Positions 35,491 through 47,375 of a stretch of 64,000 nucleotides of DNA are shown piece after piece. Location: NCBI GenBank assembly GCA_902702965.1, contig CACRXP010000706.1, positions 77,286 through 141,285 of the forward strand. Reading direction: 5' to 3'. The notes under the pieces were generated by a model. It made no database searches, had not been told where the DNA came from, and saw only the letters and a program-made list of their open reading frames with translations. Source of the DNA: Spirometra erinaceieuropaei (Eukaryota > Platyhelminthes > Cestoda > Diphyllobothriidea > Diphyllobothriidae). Both the position numbers and the translations under genes were made by a program. The stretch's first letter is position 1; each line of letters opens with the position of its first letter.

Positions 35491-35739
35491 GCAACTATTT
35501 ATCCTTATCGGGAACTCCCAAACATCGGGGTATCAGCAACCACCAGTGTCGCAGTGGTTAGATCCAAAACGACATTGTGCACCACACCCGCACTATAGGC
35601 CCCCCTGCGGTCGCTCGGCCTAGCCGGCCCGACTGCTAGTCGCAAAGGAGAAGTTTGGACACATGCTGCAGCTCGGCACCATCCCACAATTCGAGCCTCC
35701 CGGCGTCCCTACCTTACGTGTCTCTACGGCAACTACCAT

Positions 35740-36230
35740 ACCCTCAGCAATGTTATCATTCCCGACCGGTATTCAGTGCCTCGTCTTCAGGATTTCGTAG
35801 ATCTTTTCGATAAAACGATTCCTCTCGAACACTGGCCTTGAGCACGCCTTTCACTGGATAGCTGTTGCCCCAAAACTGCCGTCACTACTCCCTCTGGCCT
35901 CCTCGAACTTATCAGCATGCCCCTTGGGCTTCAGAATGCTGCCCAGACTTTTCCGGGGTTCATCAACCATGTCTTATCTGGCCTGCTGTCTGTGTGCGCC
36001 AACATCGATGACTTCTAGATGGCTAATCGGGATGTGGATGGACAAGGGCATCTCCCCTTGCTGTTCGACCTCCAATTGCGCTCTTAGCGCGCCTCCTCTC
36101 AAATTCCTTGATCGTAATGTCGACTCTGAGGGTTTGCGTCCTTTAACTTCGAAGCAAACCATGATTCCCGTCAAGTGGCATGCAGGCGTCAACTGGAAGA
36201 TCTTCTTGGTCTGGTAAATTCTTTATCGCC
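35740..36230 (+). pseudogene. Gypsy reverse transcriptase remnant
   Basis: Readable pieces in shifting frames are IIPDRYSVPRLQDF (35,750-35,800), a PLGLQNAAQTF block (35,921-35,951), an NIDDF block (35,998-36,015) that is the F/Y-x-D-D catalytic motif with its first aromatic residue changed to Ile, and VDSEGLRPL (36,118-36,145). The upstream fingers region and parts of the palm between these pieces are missing or unreadable. Confidence 0.8.
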
Positions 36231-36239
36231 GGTTCCCAC

Positions 36240-36720
36240 CGAAATGTTCTGACCTCATACTACCGCTAACCAACATTCTTTTCGGTCTCAAGGGTCCACT
36301 CGAGCTTATTGGTGGAGCACTAAGATAATCAAAGCTTCCCCGGCTGAGGGATCCAAACTCCGAAGCTCCCCTGTCCCTCATGGTAGACGCCTTGACCGTA
36401 TCTGCAGGCGGCCACCTTCAACAGCTTGCTGGTTCAATCCGCTTAGCGGCCTTCCCCAGGAAACTCCCGTCGGCTGAGACGCGCCATTTGCATGGCCGTA
36501 GGGCGTCCCCGACTTCACTATTCCCACGGACCATAAGCCGCTGACGTTTGCCCTTCGACCCCACTGAGTATGACCCGAGAGACCGCCCACATAGACACCT
36601 CGCAGTTCAACAAAATCCACCACATCGATTGCGCGGAGAATGAGGCGGATGGTGTGCTGTCCAGACCTTCCGTCTCCGAGCTCCTGCGCGACCGACCTTA
36701 CTGCCATAGCAACCAGGTAA
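36240..36720 (+). pseudogene. Gypsy RNase H remnant
   Basis: The TDHKPLTFA motif typical of Gypsy RNase H lies at 36,526-36,552, and the end of the domain is readable at 36,600-36,680 (HIDCAENEADGVLSRPS in a different frame). No other catalytic acidic residue can be placed with confidence. Confidence 0.75.
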
Positions 36721-36939
36721 CGGGTCGGCTGTCTTGGCGACGAGTTTGGTGGTGTTGCCCAGCTAGCAGACGTTTCCCTGACCACCGGTGATGGCGCAAT
36801 TACTTGTGATGTCTCGACCCCTCATCACCCAATTCGTCCGCGCTTCGATGAGCCGTGATGCGGTTCAATCTCTTCAGAGACCCCACTGAACTGGGATCTT
36901 AGCCACAGGGAAGGTCCGTCTAACCTGCCATGAACAGGA

Positions 36940-37970
36940 ACATCAGAGCTTGGGAATGATCACGTCTGCATTATCAGGCACCTTCCCCAGCCCCGACGCA
37001 CGGTTCAGCCATGTTCATCCAGATGTCGTGGGTCTCTTGCCTCCATTCAGTGGTCACACTTACCTTATCTGCAGCGATCAGTACACCCGCTGCACCGAGG
37101 CGATTTCGCCGCCGAATGTGAGCAGTTCAGTTGCCATTTTCGATGCCTCATCAACGGTTACGACTGACCAAGATGCCTACCTCGAGTCCCCTATCCTCCA
37201 CGCCATCAGTATCTTTCTTGGTGGCACGTGAATCTGGCCGACAGTGTACCATCCGGCATGGTCGGGCATTCTCACCACCAGCAAGACCACTGCGTGCCGC
37301 AGAGGACCCAGCAGACCGGTCTGACAACCTACTTCTGGCGCCTCTTGACATTCGCACGGCACCGAAGTCGGATCCGGACCGCTGCACATCCAAATCGATA
37401 TCCAGTACTGCCTCGACTTCCGCGTGTGCCTAGTTCAACCGCCTCGCCGCGCCACGACCCCTGACAACTTTGTACATTTTCTGCGGCAGTTTACATGTCC
37501 GTCGCCCCTGACCCGGCCGTGAACTCAACCAATTCCTGTCGGAAGGGGCTTGGCCCACTGCATCCATATTTTTTCAGTGACCATGCGCACAAACCCTTAG
37601 TCACCATACGAAGGACCGTCCCGGATACTCTCACGCACTACTAAGTACCGCTAAATCCACCGCAGTGGCTAGCGTGACCAGCATGGACCGAGTCAGAGTT
37701 GCTGTCCTCGGAGAACAGCTGGACATGCCTCATGGGCAAAAGTGTACTGATCCCCCTCCGTCCGCCCTAGCCCCGGCTTCTCCCCTTCTCCCACCGTCAA
37801 GCATTCCATGTGGTCAAATTCCTGCCCCACTATCTCCGACTGTAACCTTATCATCCTGGCCCTTCAACTCTTCCACTGGACTATACACGGCTCCGCCCCG
37901 TCCCTCCCGTCTGTATCACACAGTGGAGGCCGCGTTCGCTTTCCCGACCGTTTTGTTACTCGTGTCGTAG
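36940..37970 (+). pseudogene. Gypsy integrase remnant and C-terminal tail of pol
   Basis: One frame (36,950-37,231) carries FPSPDARFSHVHPDVVG, the start of the integrase core with the first catalytic Asp, and a later TTDQ at about 37,155, the second Asp in a TTDRG-like context. Further on the frame breaks repeatedly. Near 37,925-37,975 GGRVRFPDRFV matches the typical C-terminal end of pol in invertebrate Gypsy elements, just before the right LTR. Confidence 0.75.
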
Positions 37971-38010
37971 ACGAACACCTCCGACCTCGCTATGCCCCAT
38001 CCTCGGTCCA

Positions 38011-38270
38011 GCTGTCCGTTTTCACGGAAGTCGGCGTCGCTTGCCCACATCGAGTTCGGTGCGCCTAGCTCACGTGACCAAATCCCCAGCCTGCGACGCC
38101 TGTCGATATTTCTCCACCGATTTGCCGCAACCAGACGAAGCTCGAAGGCAAGTATCTCGGCTAACAATTGCCTGACGAAAACGCTAGCTGCAACTGATTT
38201 CGGTGTCGCACGTACACTATCGGCCCCAGTATAAGATTCCCCACCTGGCTGTCTTTCGATTTGGGAGCCG
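38011..38270 (+). repeat. Right LTR of the Gypsy element
   Basis: Similar to 34,422-34,690 over most of its length; the two have diverged by perhaps a quarter of positions, so the insertion is old. It ends about 300 bases from the 3' end of the PCNA coding region. Confidence 0.7.
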
Positions 38271-38570
38271 CCGACTTCTTAACTCCCGTACGGTGACACG
38301 TTCAGTCAAGCAAGGCGGAGTTGAAATGGCAAATCGTCGACGTTAAAAGTGTACATCGTAAAGCAGCTCCAGAGCCCTCTCCTAGATAAACATTAAAGGC
38401 CATTCTGGACTTTCCACGGGCGAGAAACTACTCGCTCGGTGAGGGCGCCGGGGAAACAAATAGTCAAAGGCGTGTAATGAAGGAATGTTTCTACACGCAA
38501 CAAAAAATATTTTACTGTACCAAAATAGTTATAAAATAGATTTGCATATCTTGATCTTCGTTTCCCGAAA
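38271..38570. other. 3' flank of PCNA
   Basis: This 300-base stretch lies downstream of PCNA on the minus strand and probably includes its 3' UTR. I see no perfect AATAAA on the minus strand here, so the polyadenylation site is not defined. Confidence 0.4.
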
Positions 38571-39933
<1,363 letters not shown>

Positions 39934-40067
39934 ACGAATGCGGACACCTACATGACCACGCTGCAGGGCATGTCGCCGCAGCAGTTAGGCGAAGTGCCCC
40001 AGTTCCTGAGCAATATTCTGATGTCCAGTCGCAGTTACGCTTATGCCGACCATGGCTACGTTATTAG
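39934..40067 (+). other. Possible orphan coding exon
   Basis: A 45-codon frame reads in part MTTLQGMSPQQLGEVPQFL and continues through SYAYADHGYVI. It has a strong preference for G/C at third positions, unlike all surrounding frames, and ends at AG followed by gtagta, a good splice donor. On the upstream side a pyrimidine tract ending cccaag (39,914-39,929) looks like an acceptor, but a TGA at 39,931 lies in frame just after it. Either the true acceptor differs or the exon is broken. I do not recognise the protein family. No partner exon was found nearby on the plus strand. Confidence 0.4.
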
Positions 40068-40213
40068 GTAGTAGATGCTGTGGGTTAATAAACTGCTATG
40101 CTATGTGTACCTCTTCAAACCTTGTCCTCACTATGTGTTTGCAAGACTCGGTAGGATGTATTTGAACTTTAACTGCATGAAAACTCAGAAGACGAAACTC
40201 GGGTCGATATTTT

Positions 40214-41488
40214 TTAATTTTCGACTTTCGCTACCCTAAAATAGCAAAATGTGATATGAATGAGCTCGCAGGGAGCTCGTTTTGCTAGGTACGCGAGCTC
40301 TGCTGGAGCTCTGAAATGGTCATCGATCAGAGCTAATACGGAGCTCGACAGGTACGAGTTCAACGCGCGCAAGTTCTTATTTATAGTGGATACTTCCGAT
40401 GTAGACAGCCTATATGCACTGCCCCTAGGGCTGCGTAGCCACAAGTTGAGAAGTCTCCTCATAACACCTAGGTAAACCAAATGTAAAGGATCTAAGGGGA
40501 AGCAGCTTACCATTCCCACGTTGCACGCCAGCAATGGCGGCACGCCAGTGCGGTGGCAGTCATCGTCCCTGGACAAAAAATCCTCATCTGTCCTAGCATG
40601 TTCGGAGACACTATCATAAACTATCTTATCGATGTACTCCCCCTTAGCGCAGCAGCGTTCGCAGCCATAGTAAGCATTAACATTCTTAATCTGCTTAATG
40701 AAAGCTTTTGCTGGAACGTCACAGATGACGGAAGCCAGACGGAAGCGCAGAGTTCTGTAACCCGCATCGAGCAGCAAACCGTCTTCGTTCAACGACAATA
40801 AATCGTCGACAAGCGGTTTGCAGAACGCCTGCACGTCCGAAGGCTTTCCAACTCCACAGTATATACCTACAGCGAAGACCTTACTTAATATTGGCTTCCT
40901 AATTGTGCCTAAAATAGGCCAAAATTCACGATTGGTCTTCCTATGGATTGGAAGACCATCTATTGCTAGGCTTACAACTACTTCTTCTACCGAGGGGGGC
41001 AGAGCTATATTACGCAACTGCGCGTTGACCTGAGTGGCAAGACCCAACTGCATGTACTCACCGCTGACCATTGCCGTGCTCGGTGCAGAGAAGTATGTCG
41101 CGCCCAACAGCGTTCGTGCGCCAGCAGGTAAGTCAGGCAACCACGGTTTCAAAGCCTTCAGCAGATCGTTCAAGTGGGAATGCGGAATTTTCGACCGTAA
41201 AGCCCACTTTCACAAACTTTCATGAGGGCTTAAATCTTCCTCCTCTACTTCTGCCGTTGAACCAACTTTTTCGTCCGTAGACACACTGGTACCCTCCGAG
41301 GAAGAAAAGCATCCGTTCGCCAGCGAAGTTGAGGACATAGAATCGTCCGTGTCGCTTTCCGACCAACTACCGGATGATGTGTCCAACGACGGCATTTCCC
41401 TCACCTCTTCGTTGATTCTTCGTATTATTTCTTCAGCTTCTCTAAGTGCTTGGCGCCGTATTTTACGCCTATTTACAGGAGTAAACAT
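40214..41488 (-). pseudogene. Transposase-domain gene interrupted by one in-frame TGA
   Basis: One continuous reading frame runs from an ATG at 41,488 to 40,214, broken only by TGA at 41,210-41,212. The upstream part is a basic helix (NRRKIRRQALREAEEIIRR) followed by a Ser/Asp/Glu-rich linker. The downstream part has WALRSKIPHSHLNDLLKALK just after the stop, then DGLPIHRKTNREFWPILG, CDVPAKAFIK, a Cys cluster YYGCERCCAKGEY, and FPLDPLHLVYLGVMRRLL. This order matches the transposase-domain proteins widespread in invertebrate genomes and related to CACTA/Tnp2-type transposases. The usual C-terminal part is cut short after about residue 300 of the downstream segment. With 319 codons open after the stop, decay is recent; read-through or an intron over the TGA cannot be excluded, but a simple nonsense mutation is likeliest. 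Confidence 0.7.
40262..40346. repeat. Cluster of five GAGCTC palindromes
   Basis: GAGCTC occurs at 40,262, 40,273, 40,295, 40,306 and 40,341, within 85 bases at the 3' end of the transposase gene. A related pair of agctcgc motifs lies on the far side at about 41,770-41,790. Short repeated motifs near both ends of a transposase gene are typical of CACTA-type subterminal repeats; element ends are not otherwise visible. Confidence 0.5.
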
Positions 41489-43019
41489 AATTGTGAGAAA
41501 AAGGGGACAACGGAGAACACAAATACAAGTGAAATAAGGCAAAGACAGGCAATGGCAGCGTTGACCGAGACATGGCGTGCGCAGCGCAGCGTGAGAAAGC
41601 AAAAAGTGGCACCGGCGAGAGCGGTAGGACTATCGGCCGCCGAGGCTAATCGATAATCGAGTGCAAGTATGAGCGGCCGCTTGCGCCCTTCGCGTCGCCG
41701 GCGCACCCCACCCAGGAACCAATCAAACCACGAGCAGGCTAAAGACCCACTACCCCCCTAGAGTACGTTAGCTCGCAGCAAGCTCGCTTGCTATTAGGGT
41801 TTGGGTCAATTAAATCAGCAGGGGGATTTCTGCGCTGTTAAATAGGGAGATTTCGTCGTCTGAAATGTTATGGAACTGGCGATCTTAGGGCCCATCGCTG
41901 AAATTCCTAACGAATTTACTTTCCTTGAACGAACTAGAGGAGATGGGTCGATAAGTAGCACCACAGAAGACATAGGCCAAAAGTTACATCCAAAATGTAG
42001 GTTTTGCCCGGCGAGAGTGTAGAACCATTTGAGAATGAGGGAGATTTTCTGCGTGTTCTGTAAATTCGTGAAGGTCTCGTAGAAAGTGCATGTTTTTCCG
42101 ATAAGTAATTTGCAGGTCAAAAAGGGTGTAGCGTGTAAATGGTTTTCGTAAATTAGGTGTCATGATCATCAAGCCACGTGCCGAGTAGCAGGAGAAGACA
42201 TAACGAACCAAAAGGGGGAACTTTTGGTGTGCAGAGATCTGAACTGCTCATAAACGCAGCAGTGGTCATAACCAAGACCAGAGCTACTGTTGCCTTGGTC
42301 CTGCCATGGCTGAGAGAGGGAACGGTTCAACTGCCTCAATAAGTTTGTCGAGGAAACTCAAGTATTGTTCAACTGGTGCGAGGAGTGGTGTGTTAAAATG
42401 GAACACAAGCAGCTGCGACTATGTGGACGTACGTGCGCTCGAGCTGAATTTGGTCGACTGACTGAAAGTCAGAGCATCTGGAACCGTTAGTTGCGAGAGT
42501 GATTGACACTGCACGCGGTTCGGCCTCGAGAAAGGAGCCCACACATCACAACGATAACTGCCAGCAACAACAGGAACAGCACGTTTATATAGCTTAATTT
42601 TTATGACTATCGGCAGACTTGAGGCGATGGCCAAGCCCTAGCTTGGGTTACAGCTTAGGGAGCGACTGATGACAACGATGAACATTCGAAACTATTCCGG
42701 TGACCACTTGCAGCAAAAAAGGATTCGCGAACGCATGCCTTGTTGTCAGATAGATACCTTATACGTGGCGTAAGTAGACAGAGGGACCGCAATGTCCCAC
42801 GTAGAATCAACGTTTACCGGTATATATTAGCTGGTTAAAACCAATGACGGGGAAGGTTCAGAAAAGAAACCCCTGGCCAAGTCCCATTGTGTAAAGCATC
42901 ACGTGCGTAAGAGGGCGTCAGCGGCCATCATTAATCTAAAGATGCTATTTTAATCTGGAATTCCTTATATGTACAATTCGAAACTACATTATCGTGAAGA
43001 ATTTGATCAGTTTCAAAAC
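41489..43019. other. No gene recognised
   Basis: Includes the GC-rich upstream flank of the transposase gene (41,630-41,720, with a NotI-type gcggccgc) and 1.2 kb of unassigned sequence. Minus-strand frames of 101 and 75 codons at 41,815-42,211 overlap in different phases and resemble nothing I know. Confidence 0.4.
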
Positions 43020-43627
43020 AGGATAACTCATCCGATACAGGTGCAACGCAGAGCAACCAAGATGATCGGCGGTCTAAAGCATTTGACTTACCAGGAGGGG
43101 CGGAGTTTACTTGGCTTATTCTCTCTCTCTCTCTTATAGGCAGCTAAACTGCAGTCTACTCTGGACATTCCGGATTCTTCGTGGCCAGGGTTGCTCACTA
43201 AGAACGGAGAATTTTTTTGAGTTTGCCCGTACACACCAAATACGTGGTCACCCTTACAAAGTCAAAAGTGAACGTACGCGAGTCGTCCCACCACGGAACT
43301 CATTACCAAATGAGATCGTGACAGTCGCCACAGTTCGTACGCTTAAAAGAAAACTTGTTCGCTTGATTTTCGACAGAAACCGGCTTTAACAACATGACTA
43401 CTCACAGCCAGCTCTGAAAAACACATTGTCATATACAATCTTTCCGTACTGACTTACAATGAACAGATGCGCTTCCTCATCATAAAGATTATTCTGTGAT
43501 ACGATCACATCGTAAATGTCTGCAGCATCATTTTGAGTGCGAATCTGCGAAAGCATTACACATAAATAGGGCCATTACGGGTACTGTCCCTAACCCTTCA
43601 AATACATACATACATGCATACATACAT
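43020..43627 (+). mobile_element. LINE family A, 5'-truncated 3' fragment
   Basis: From QVQRRATKM at about 43,036 the sequence follows the C-terminal region of the better copy at 47,790-48,385, including SLLGLF, then the terminal NRL. A CT-rich expansion at 43,121-43,134, several frameshifts and a deletion of about 36 bases break the frame. The 3' UTR (cataaatagggccatta ... cccttcaa) is followed by a (CATA)n tail at 43,602-43,626, the tail type of this family. Confidence 0.8.
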
Positions 43628-43995
43628 GATGGTTCGACCGTCGATTTCGACGATGTCCACCGTGTCCTCCACAGCGCGGTGAGGTCAGGGATGGTGACTT
43701 GAGCGAAAATTAAGTTTATAGTAGTGGAAGATTTGCGCAGCATCCACCTCACTGTCTCCTCCCTCACCTGGACCCGGTGTCAAGACAGAGTCAAGAAAAG
43801 CGGATACGGGAAAGGGCGCAGACGGATGGAACGGTCGGGCCCGCACCTTGGCGTTCCACTCCACACCCCCGGGTCCACACAACAAGTGACCAGGTTTTTG
43901 ACGAACATCAACAATGGGGAGGGGGGGCTGGCAGGAATTCCAGTGTGCGCGACGTACGCCGGCAGCCGGATGCGCCAACGCACATCGAAAATGCT
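43628..43995 (+). repeat. Interspersed repeat family B copy between two inverted LINE ends
   Basis: Begins at atggttcgaccgtcg directly after the LINE (CATA)n tail and runs through ccggtgtcaagacagagtca to the ccacacaacaagtgaccagg block; the last quarter of the family is missing. Frames on both strands are open for 80-100 codons but are not shared with other copies. Confidence 0.65.
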
Positions 43996-44056
43996 AGCAT
44001 CTGTTACGGTGCACAACTCCGATAACGCCTGCTAGAGTTAAATATGGCCCGCGTGT

Positions 44057-44375
44057 TGTATATGTTTGGAGGGTTAGAGGCAGAGCCCTGGATGACCCTA
44101 TTTATGTACAGTGCTTTCGCAGATTCGTACTCAAAAATAAGATCACAGACATTTACAGTGTGACTGGGTCACAGTTCAATCGTAATCATAAGGTCACTGT
44201 AAATTAGTGTGGAGGGATTGAATATGACAGTTTTTTTATAAAACTGGCTATGCGTAGTCATGCTGTAAAAGCCGATTTCTGTCGAAAAGTAGGCGAGCAA
44301 GTTTTCTTTTAAGCATGCAAACTGTGTCAGCCGTCACCATCTGGCTTGGAAGCGAGTTCCACAGTCGGACAACGC
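44057..44375 (-). mobile_element. LINE family A, 3' fragment, minus strand
   Basis: The reverse complement matches 48,055-48,375: the VVRLWNSLPSQMV-type end of the ORF, the agcatgactacgca block, the acagtgacc ... gattgaactgtgaccca UTR block and the cataaatagggtcat end. It lies tail-to-tail with the plus-strand fragment at 43,020-43,627. Confidence 0.75.
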
Positions 44376-44615
44376 ATCTACCACGTGGCCCGTTTTAGGG
44401 ACAAACATACATGCATACTAAGCGAAACTTATGTTCACCAGTCTGGCCAAATGATGCGAATGAAGATACGCGAGTATAAACAGGCAGTTAGCAATATGAG
44501 ACCGCAGTTCATGGGTGGCGTTACGCATCCCCTGTGGAGCATTCGAGATTGTGTTCGGGTGATAATCGCGCAGCGAGACGGGCACAATTGATGGATATTT
44601 AAGACGTTAATTTGG

Positions 44616-44652
44616 TAATAATAATAATAAATAATAATAATAACAATAATAT
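44616..44652 (-). repeat. (ATT)n microsatellite tail of the host LINE
   Basis: ATT units on the minus strand follow gcctgtaaactggcattaaa directly, as expected for the 3' end of a CR1-like LINE. Confidence 0.8.
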
Positions 44653-44938
44653 TTAATGCCAGTTTACAGGCATTGTCAGAGAAGCTTTAAACACAAATCT
44701 GACCAGCAGTGAAAAGAAATCCTGTCAAAAAGGAGATAACAATAAAGTAAATGGTTTTTTTATAGTTTGGAGGGTTCAAAAGAGAAGAAAACTGCGGACC
44801 ATGAAATGCGGACAGTCAAGAAAGGGAGGAGTAGCACTCTATCGGATATTATCAGTCGCCAATTCTTTTCATGAAGTCGGGGATGGTCCGAACGGAAGCA
44901 CCTAAGAACAGCCGTTACTGTTGGCTAAAAAGTTGTCT

Positions 44939-45335
44939 CTAATGAGACCGGACATAGAGATCAGAGACCACAAACGCCATCGCTACGGTATAGTCGATCA
45001 GTGGATTCAACACCCAATTTTGTGGGAGTTTTTCGGAATGCAAAAATTTAGTAATAGTTCTCTTAAATAAAGGATAATTTTGCAGAGTGTTCACACTCCT
45101 GAGTAGTTTATTCCAAAAAGCAATTTCATTTACAGAAAAGAACCGACGATATTTAACAATACGTGCCAGAGGAAAAAATAAAAAGCCCTCATAGTGACGG
45201 CTACGTCGGGGGTGGACAAAATGTCCTAAAGTAGTGAGTGGATTAAAGGTACAATTATATAAAAGCTTAAATAGTATAGGCAGTCCCTTTTGCAATCTAC
45301 GAAACCATAAAGGATCAAGGCGCGTAAGCCGGCAA
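44939..45335 (-). pseudogene. Host LINE, C-terminal end of ORF2
   Basis: Reads RLDPLWFRRLQKGLPILFKLLYN and, further on, FFSVNEIAFWNKLLRSVNTL, the conserved C-terminal region after the RT in Jockey/CR1 elements. The first residues lie against the 5' truncation point of the nested LINE at about 45,336-45,343. Confidence 0.85.
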
Positions 45336-45351
45336 CGTTCTTAGGACGAAT

Positions 45352-46068
45352 GTGCAAAGCCTCTTCAACAAACTAGATGAACTAAGAGACTTAGTTGATG
45401 AAATTAAGCCAGACATTATGGCATTCACAGAAACGTGGCTTACTGAAGATATCGCAGATTCAGAAACATCACTTAGAGGATATCAGCAATTCAGGAGAGA
45501 TAGACTATGCCGAGGAGGAGGAGTCATAATTTATGTCACTTGCAAGCTAAGCGCTATGGCTGATGTACACAGACCGGTACGGGATGTGGAACTGCTAAGC
45601 GTTACCATATCTACTAAGAATGTCCGATCATTGACGCTTTCGGTGGTGTACCGTTCACCTAACCATACTTCTGACCAAGATCTCATGCTCATATCCGAAC
45701 TGTTCCAAGCTAGCGAGAAGAAAGACGCCCTTATCGTTGGGGATTTTAACGCTCCTGGCATTGATTGGCTAACGTGGACTGCACAAGGGCCGCAAGACAG
45801 CTTTAATCACAAACTACTACAATGGGCAACGGACAAACTTCTCTGCCAGAATGTTACCTTTGGAACACGGGTCAGGGAAGGACAGCAGTCGAACTGCCTT
45901 GATCTTATTTTTACCCGAGAGGAGGAAAACATGCTAGATCTGCAGGACCGACAGCCATTAGGGTCAAGCGACCACATCACGCTCTACTTTGAGTACTCAC
46001 TGTTTTCCAAAACGTCCAACCCGAGAGGTGGGAGAGAAACATTTGGAAAGGGGACTATTCTCTCATGA
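45352..46068 (+). pseudogene. LINE family A APE-type endonuclease domain
   Basis: The endonuclease nicks target DNA to prime reverse transcription. Seen in order: the start of the domain NVQSLFNKLDEL, the catalytic Glu in FTETWL (about residue 27), RGGGVIIYV, SVVYRSPN, the LIVGDFNAPGIDW motif (catalytic D and N), NCLDLIFT, and the terminal SDH of LGSSDH. The frame is open for 238 codons from a GTG. The real N-terminus is lost by truncation. It ends just after a 1-nt insertion or 2-nt deletion at about 46,000-46,025; the RT frame is already open there (RWERNIWKGDYSL). Confidence 0.88.
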
Positions 46069-47375
46069 GGAGGGAAGCGGCAGCCATATCATGGGAGACT
46101 GAACTGCATGGTCGAGCAAACGATAACTGGAATACTTTCAGTTCCTTACTGAAAGAGATTATTTATTCCAATTGTCCTCTCAGAAGAAAGAAAATCAAAA
46201 ACCGCCCAAAATGGATAAACCCGGACTTGAAGGCCTCTTTCAGAAAAAGGAATCGTCTGTGGAGGCGTTACAGACTAACTGGCTCCGACGAACACTTACA
46301 GGAATATAAGCGGCAACGAAACGTCTGTAAAAGTGAGGCCTCAAAGCTGCGAAAGAAGTTTGAACTAAACATCCTCCGAAATTCGTTGGAGCATCCGAAA
46401 ATTCTATATGGTTATATACGAAGTACCAAAAGGACTCAGGAGCTCATCCCTGCCCTCAGGGCTGCAGATGGAAAAGTGGAGATTGATGACCAGGTTAAAG
46501 CGTCCCTCCTTTCCGACTTCTTTCAGTCCGTCTTCACCCGAGAACCTAGTGCTATATTTGCCCATCCATCCATTCGCCAAACAACCTCTCCCCCCAGTAC
46601 CCTTCCCCATCCTATCCCCTCCATACCCTCCTTAACCGAGGAACCACTCTTTTCATCTACCATAGTTAGGGCCGAGCTACTCCGGCTGAAACCTGCCAAA
46701 TCACCTGGCCCAGATAGAATTCCCGCCCTAGCACATCGTGAACTTGCTAATGAACTGTGTAAACCCTTATCCGCAATATTTCAAAAGTCATTTGAAGACG
46801 GCGAGCTTCCGGAAGAATGGAAGCGCGCACTCATTACTCCGATCCATAAAGGAGGCTCAAGACTTGACTGCGGAAATTATCGTCCTGTCAGTCTTACTTG
46901 CATCGCGTGTAAAATAATGGAACGCATCATCAAAAGACACTTGATAAAATACCTGGAACAGAACAAAATATTGTGCGATGCCCAACACGGCTTTCGTCCA
47001 GGGCGCTCCTGCCTAACGAGTGTTCTTTACTCGCACGAGAAATGGACACGAGCTACCAATAAAGGTTTCCCAGTAGATGTCATATTTTTTGACTTCAAGA
47101 AGGCCTTTGACAGTGTCCCACACTGGCTTCTTTTGCAAAAGATCTGGGATGTAGGGATTCAAGGGAGAATTTTTAAGTGGATCAGGAGTTTTCTGTCCTC
47201 CAGACTACAAAGAGTCGTCGTTAGTAACTCTGCCTCGGAATGGGTAAAGGTGGAAAGTGGTGTCCCACAGGGTTCTGTCTTAGGCCCAGTACTCTTCCTG
47301 ATTTATGTTAATGACTGCATCAGCGAAGTGAATTGCGAGGCTCTCATGTTCGCGGATGACAAAAATATGGAGTGA
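46065..47375 (+). pseudogene. LINE family A reverse transcriptase, main part
   Basis: 436 open codons. After a basic linker (WRRYRLTGSDEHLQEYKRQR) come the RT blocks in order: LKPAKSPGPDRIP, GNYRPVSLTCIACKIMERII, AQHGFRPGRSCLTSV, motif A FFDFKKAFDSVPH (first catalytic Asp), motif B SGVPQGSVLGPVLFLIYVND, and motif C LMFADD (the two catalytic Asp). The frame is lost directly after motif C by a 2-nt deletion at about 47,360, where the next frame continues with TKIWSEV. All catalytic residues are present. Confidence 0.92.

Larger units (their letters stand above)
34422..38270 (+). mobile_element. Degenerate Ty3/Gypsy LTR retrotransposon with gag largely deleted
   Basis: Two similar flanks of about 265 bases (34,422-34,690 and 38,011-38,270) enclose remnants, in order, of protease, reverse transcriptase, RNase H and integrase, the Ty3/Gypsy order. 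The protein signal jumps between frames and is broken by many stops, so nothing is translatable. Only about 500 bases lie between the left LTR and the protease, so nearly all of gag is missing. The whole is 3.85 kb, well short of a complete element of this type. A tggtgacc block at 34,731 lies where a leader would be, but I cannot name a primer-binding site. Confidence 0.85.

Noticed and set aside
46065..46068. ATGA overlap of the LINE endonuclease and RT frames as termination-reinitiation coupling
   Set aside because: The RT frame is open and LINE-like (RWERNIWKGDYSL) for about 20 codons upstream of that ATG, so the two frames were originally one and a small indel separates them.
47356..47375. 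Overlap after the FADD motif as a programmed frameshift
   Set aside because: No slippery heptamer or structure is apparent; loss of two bases within an AC/A-rich stretch explains it more simply.
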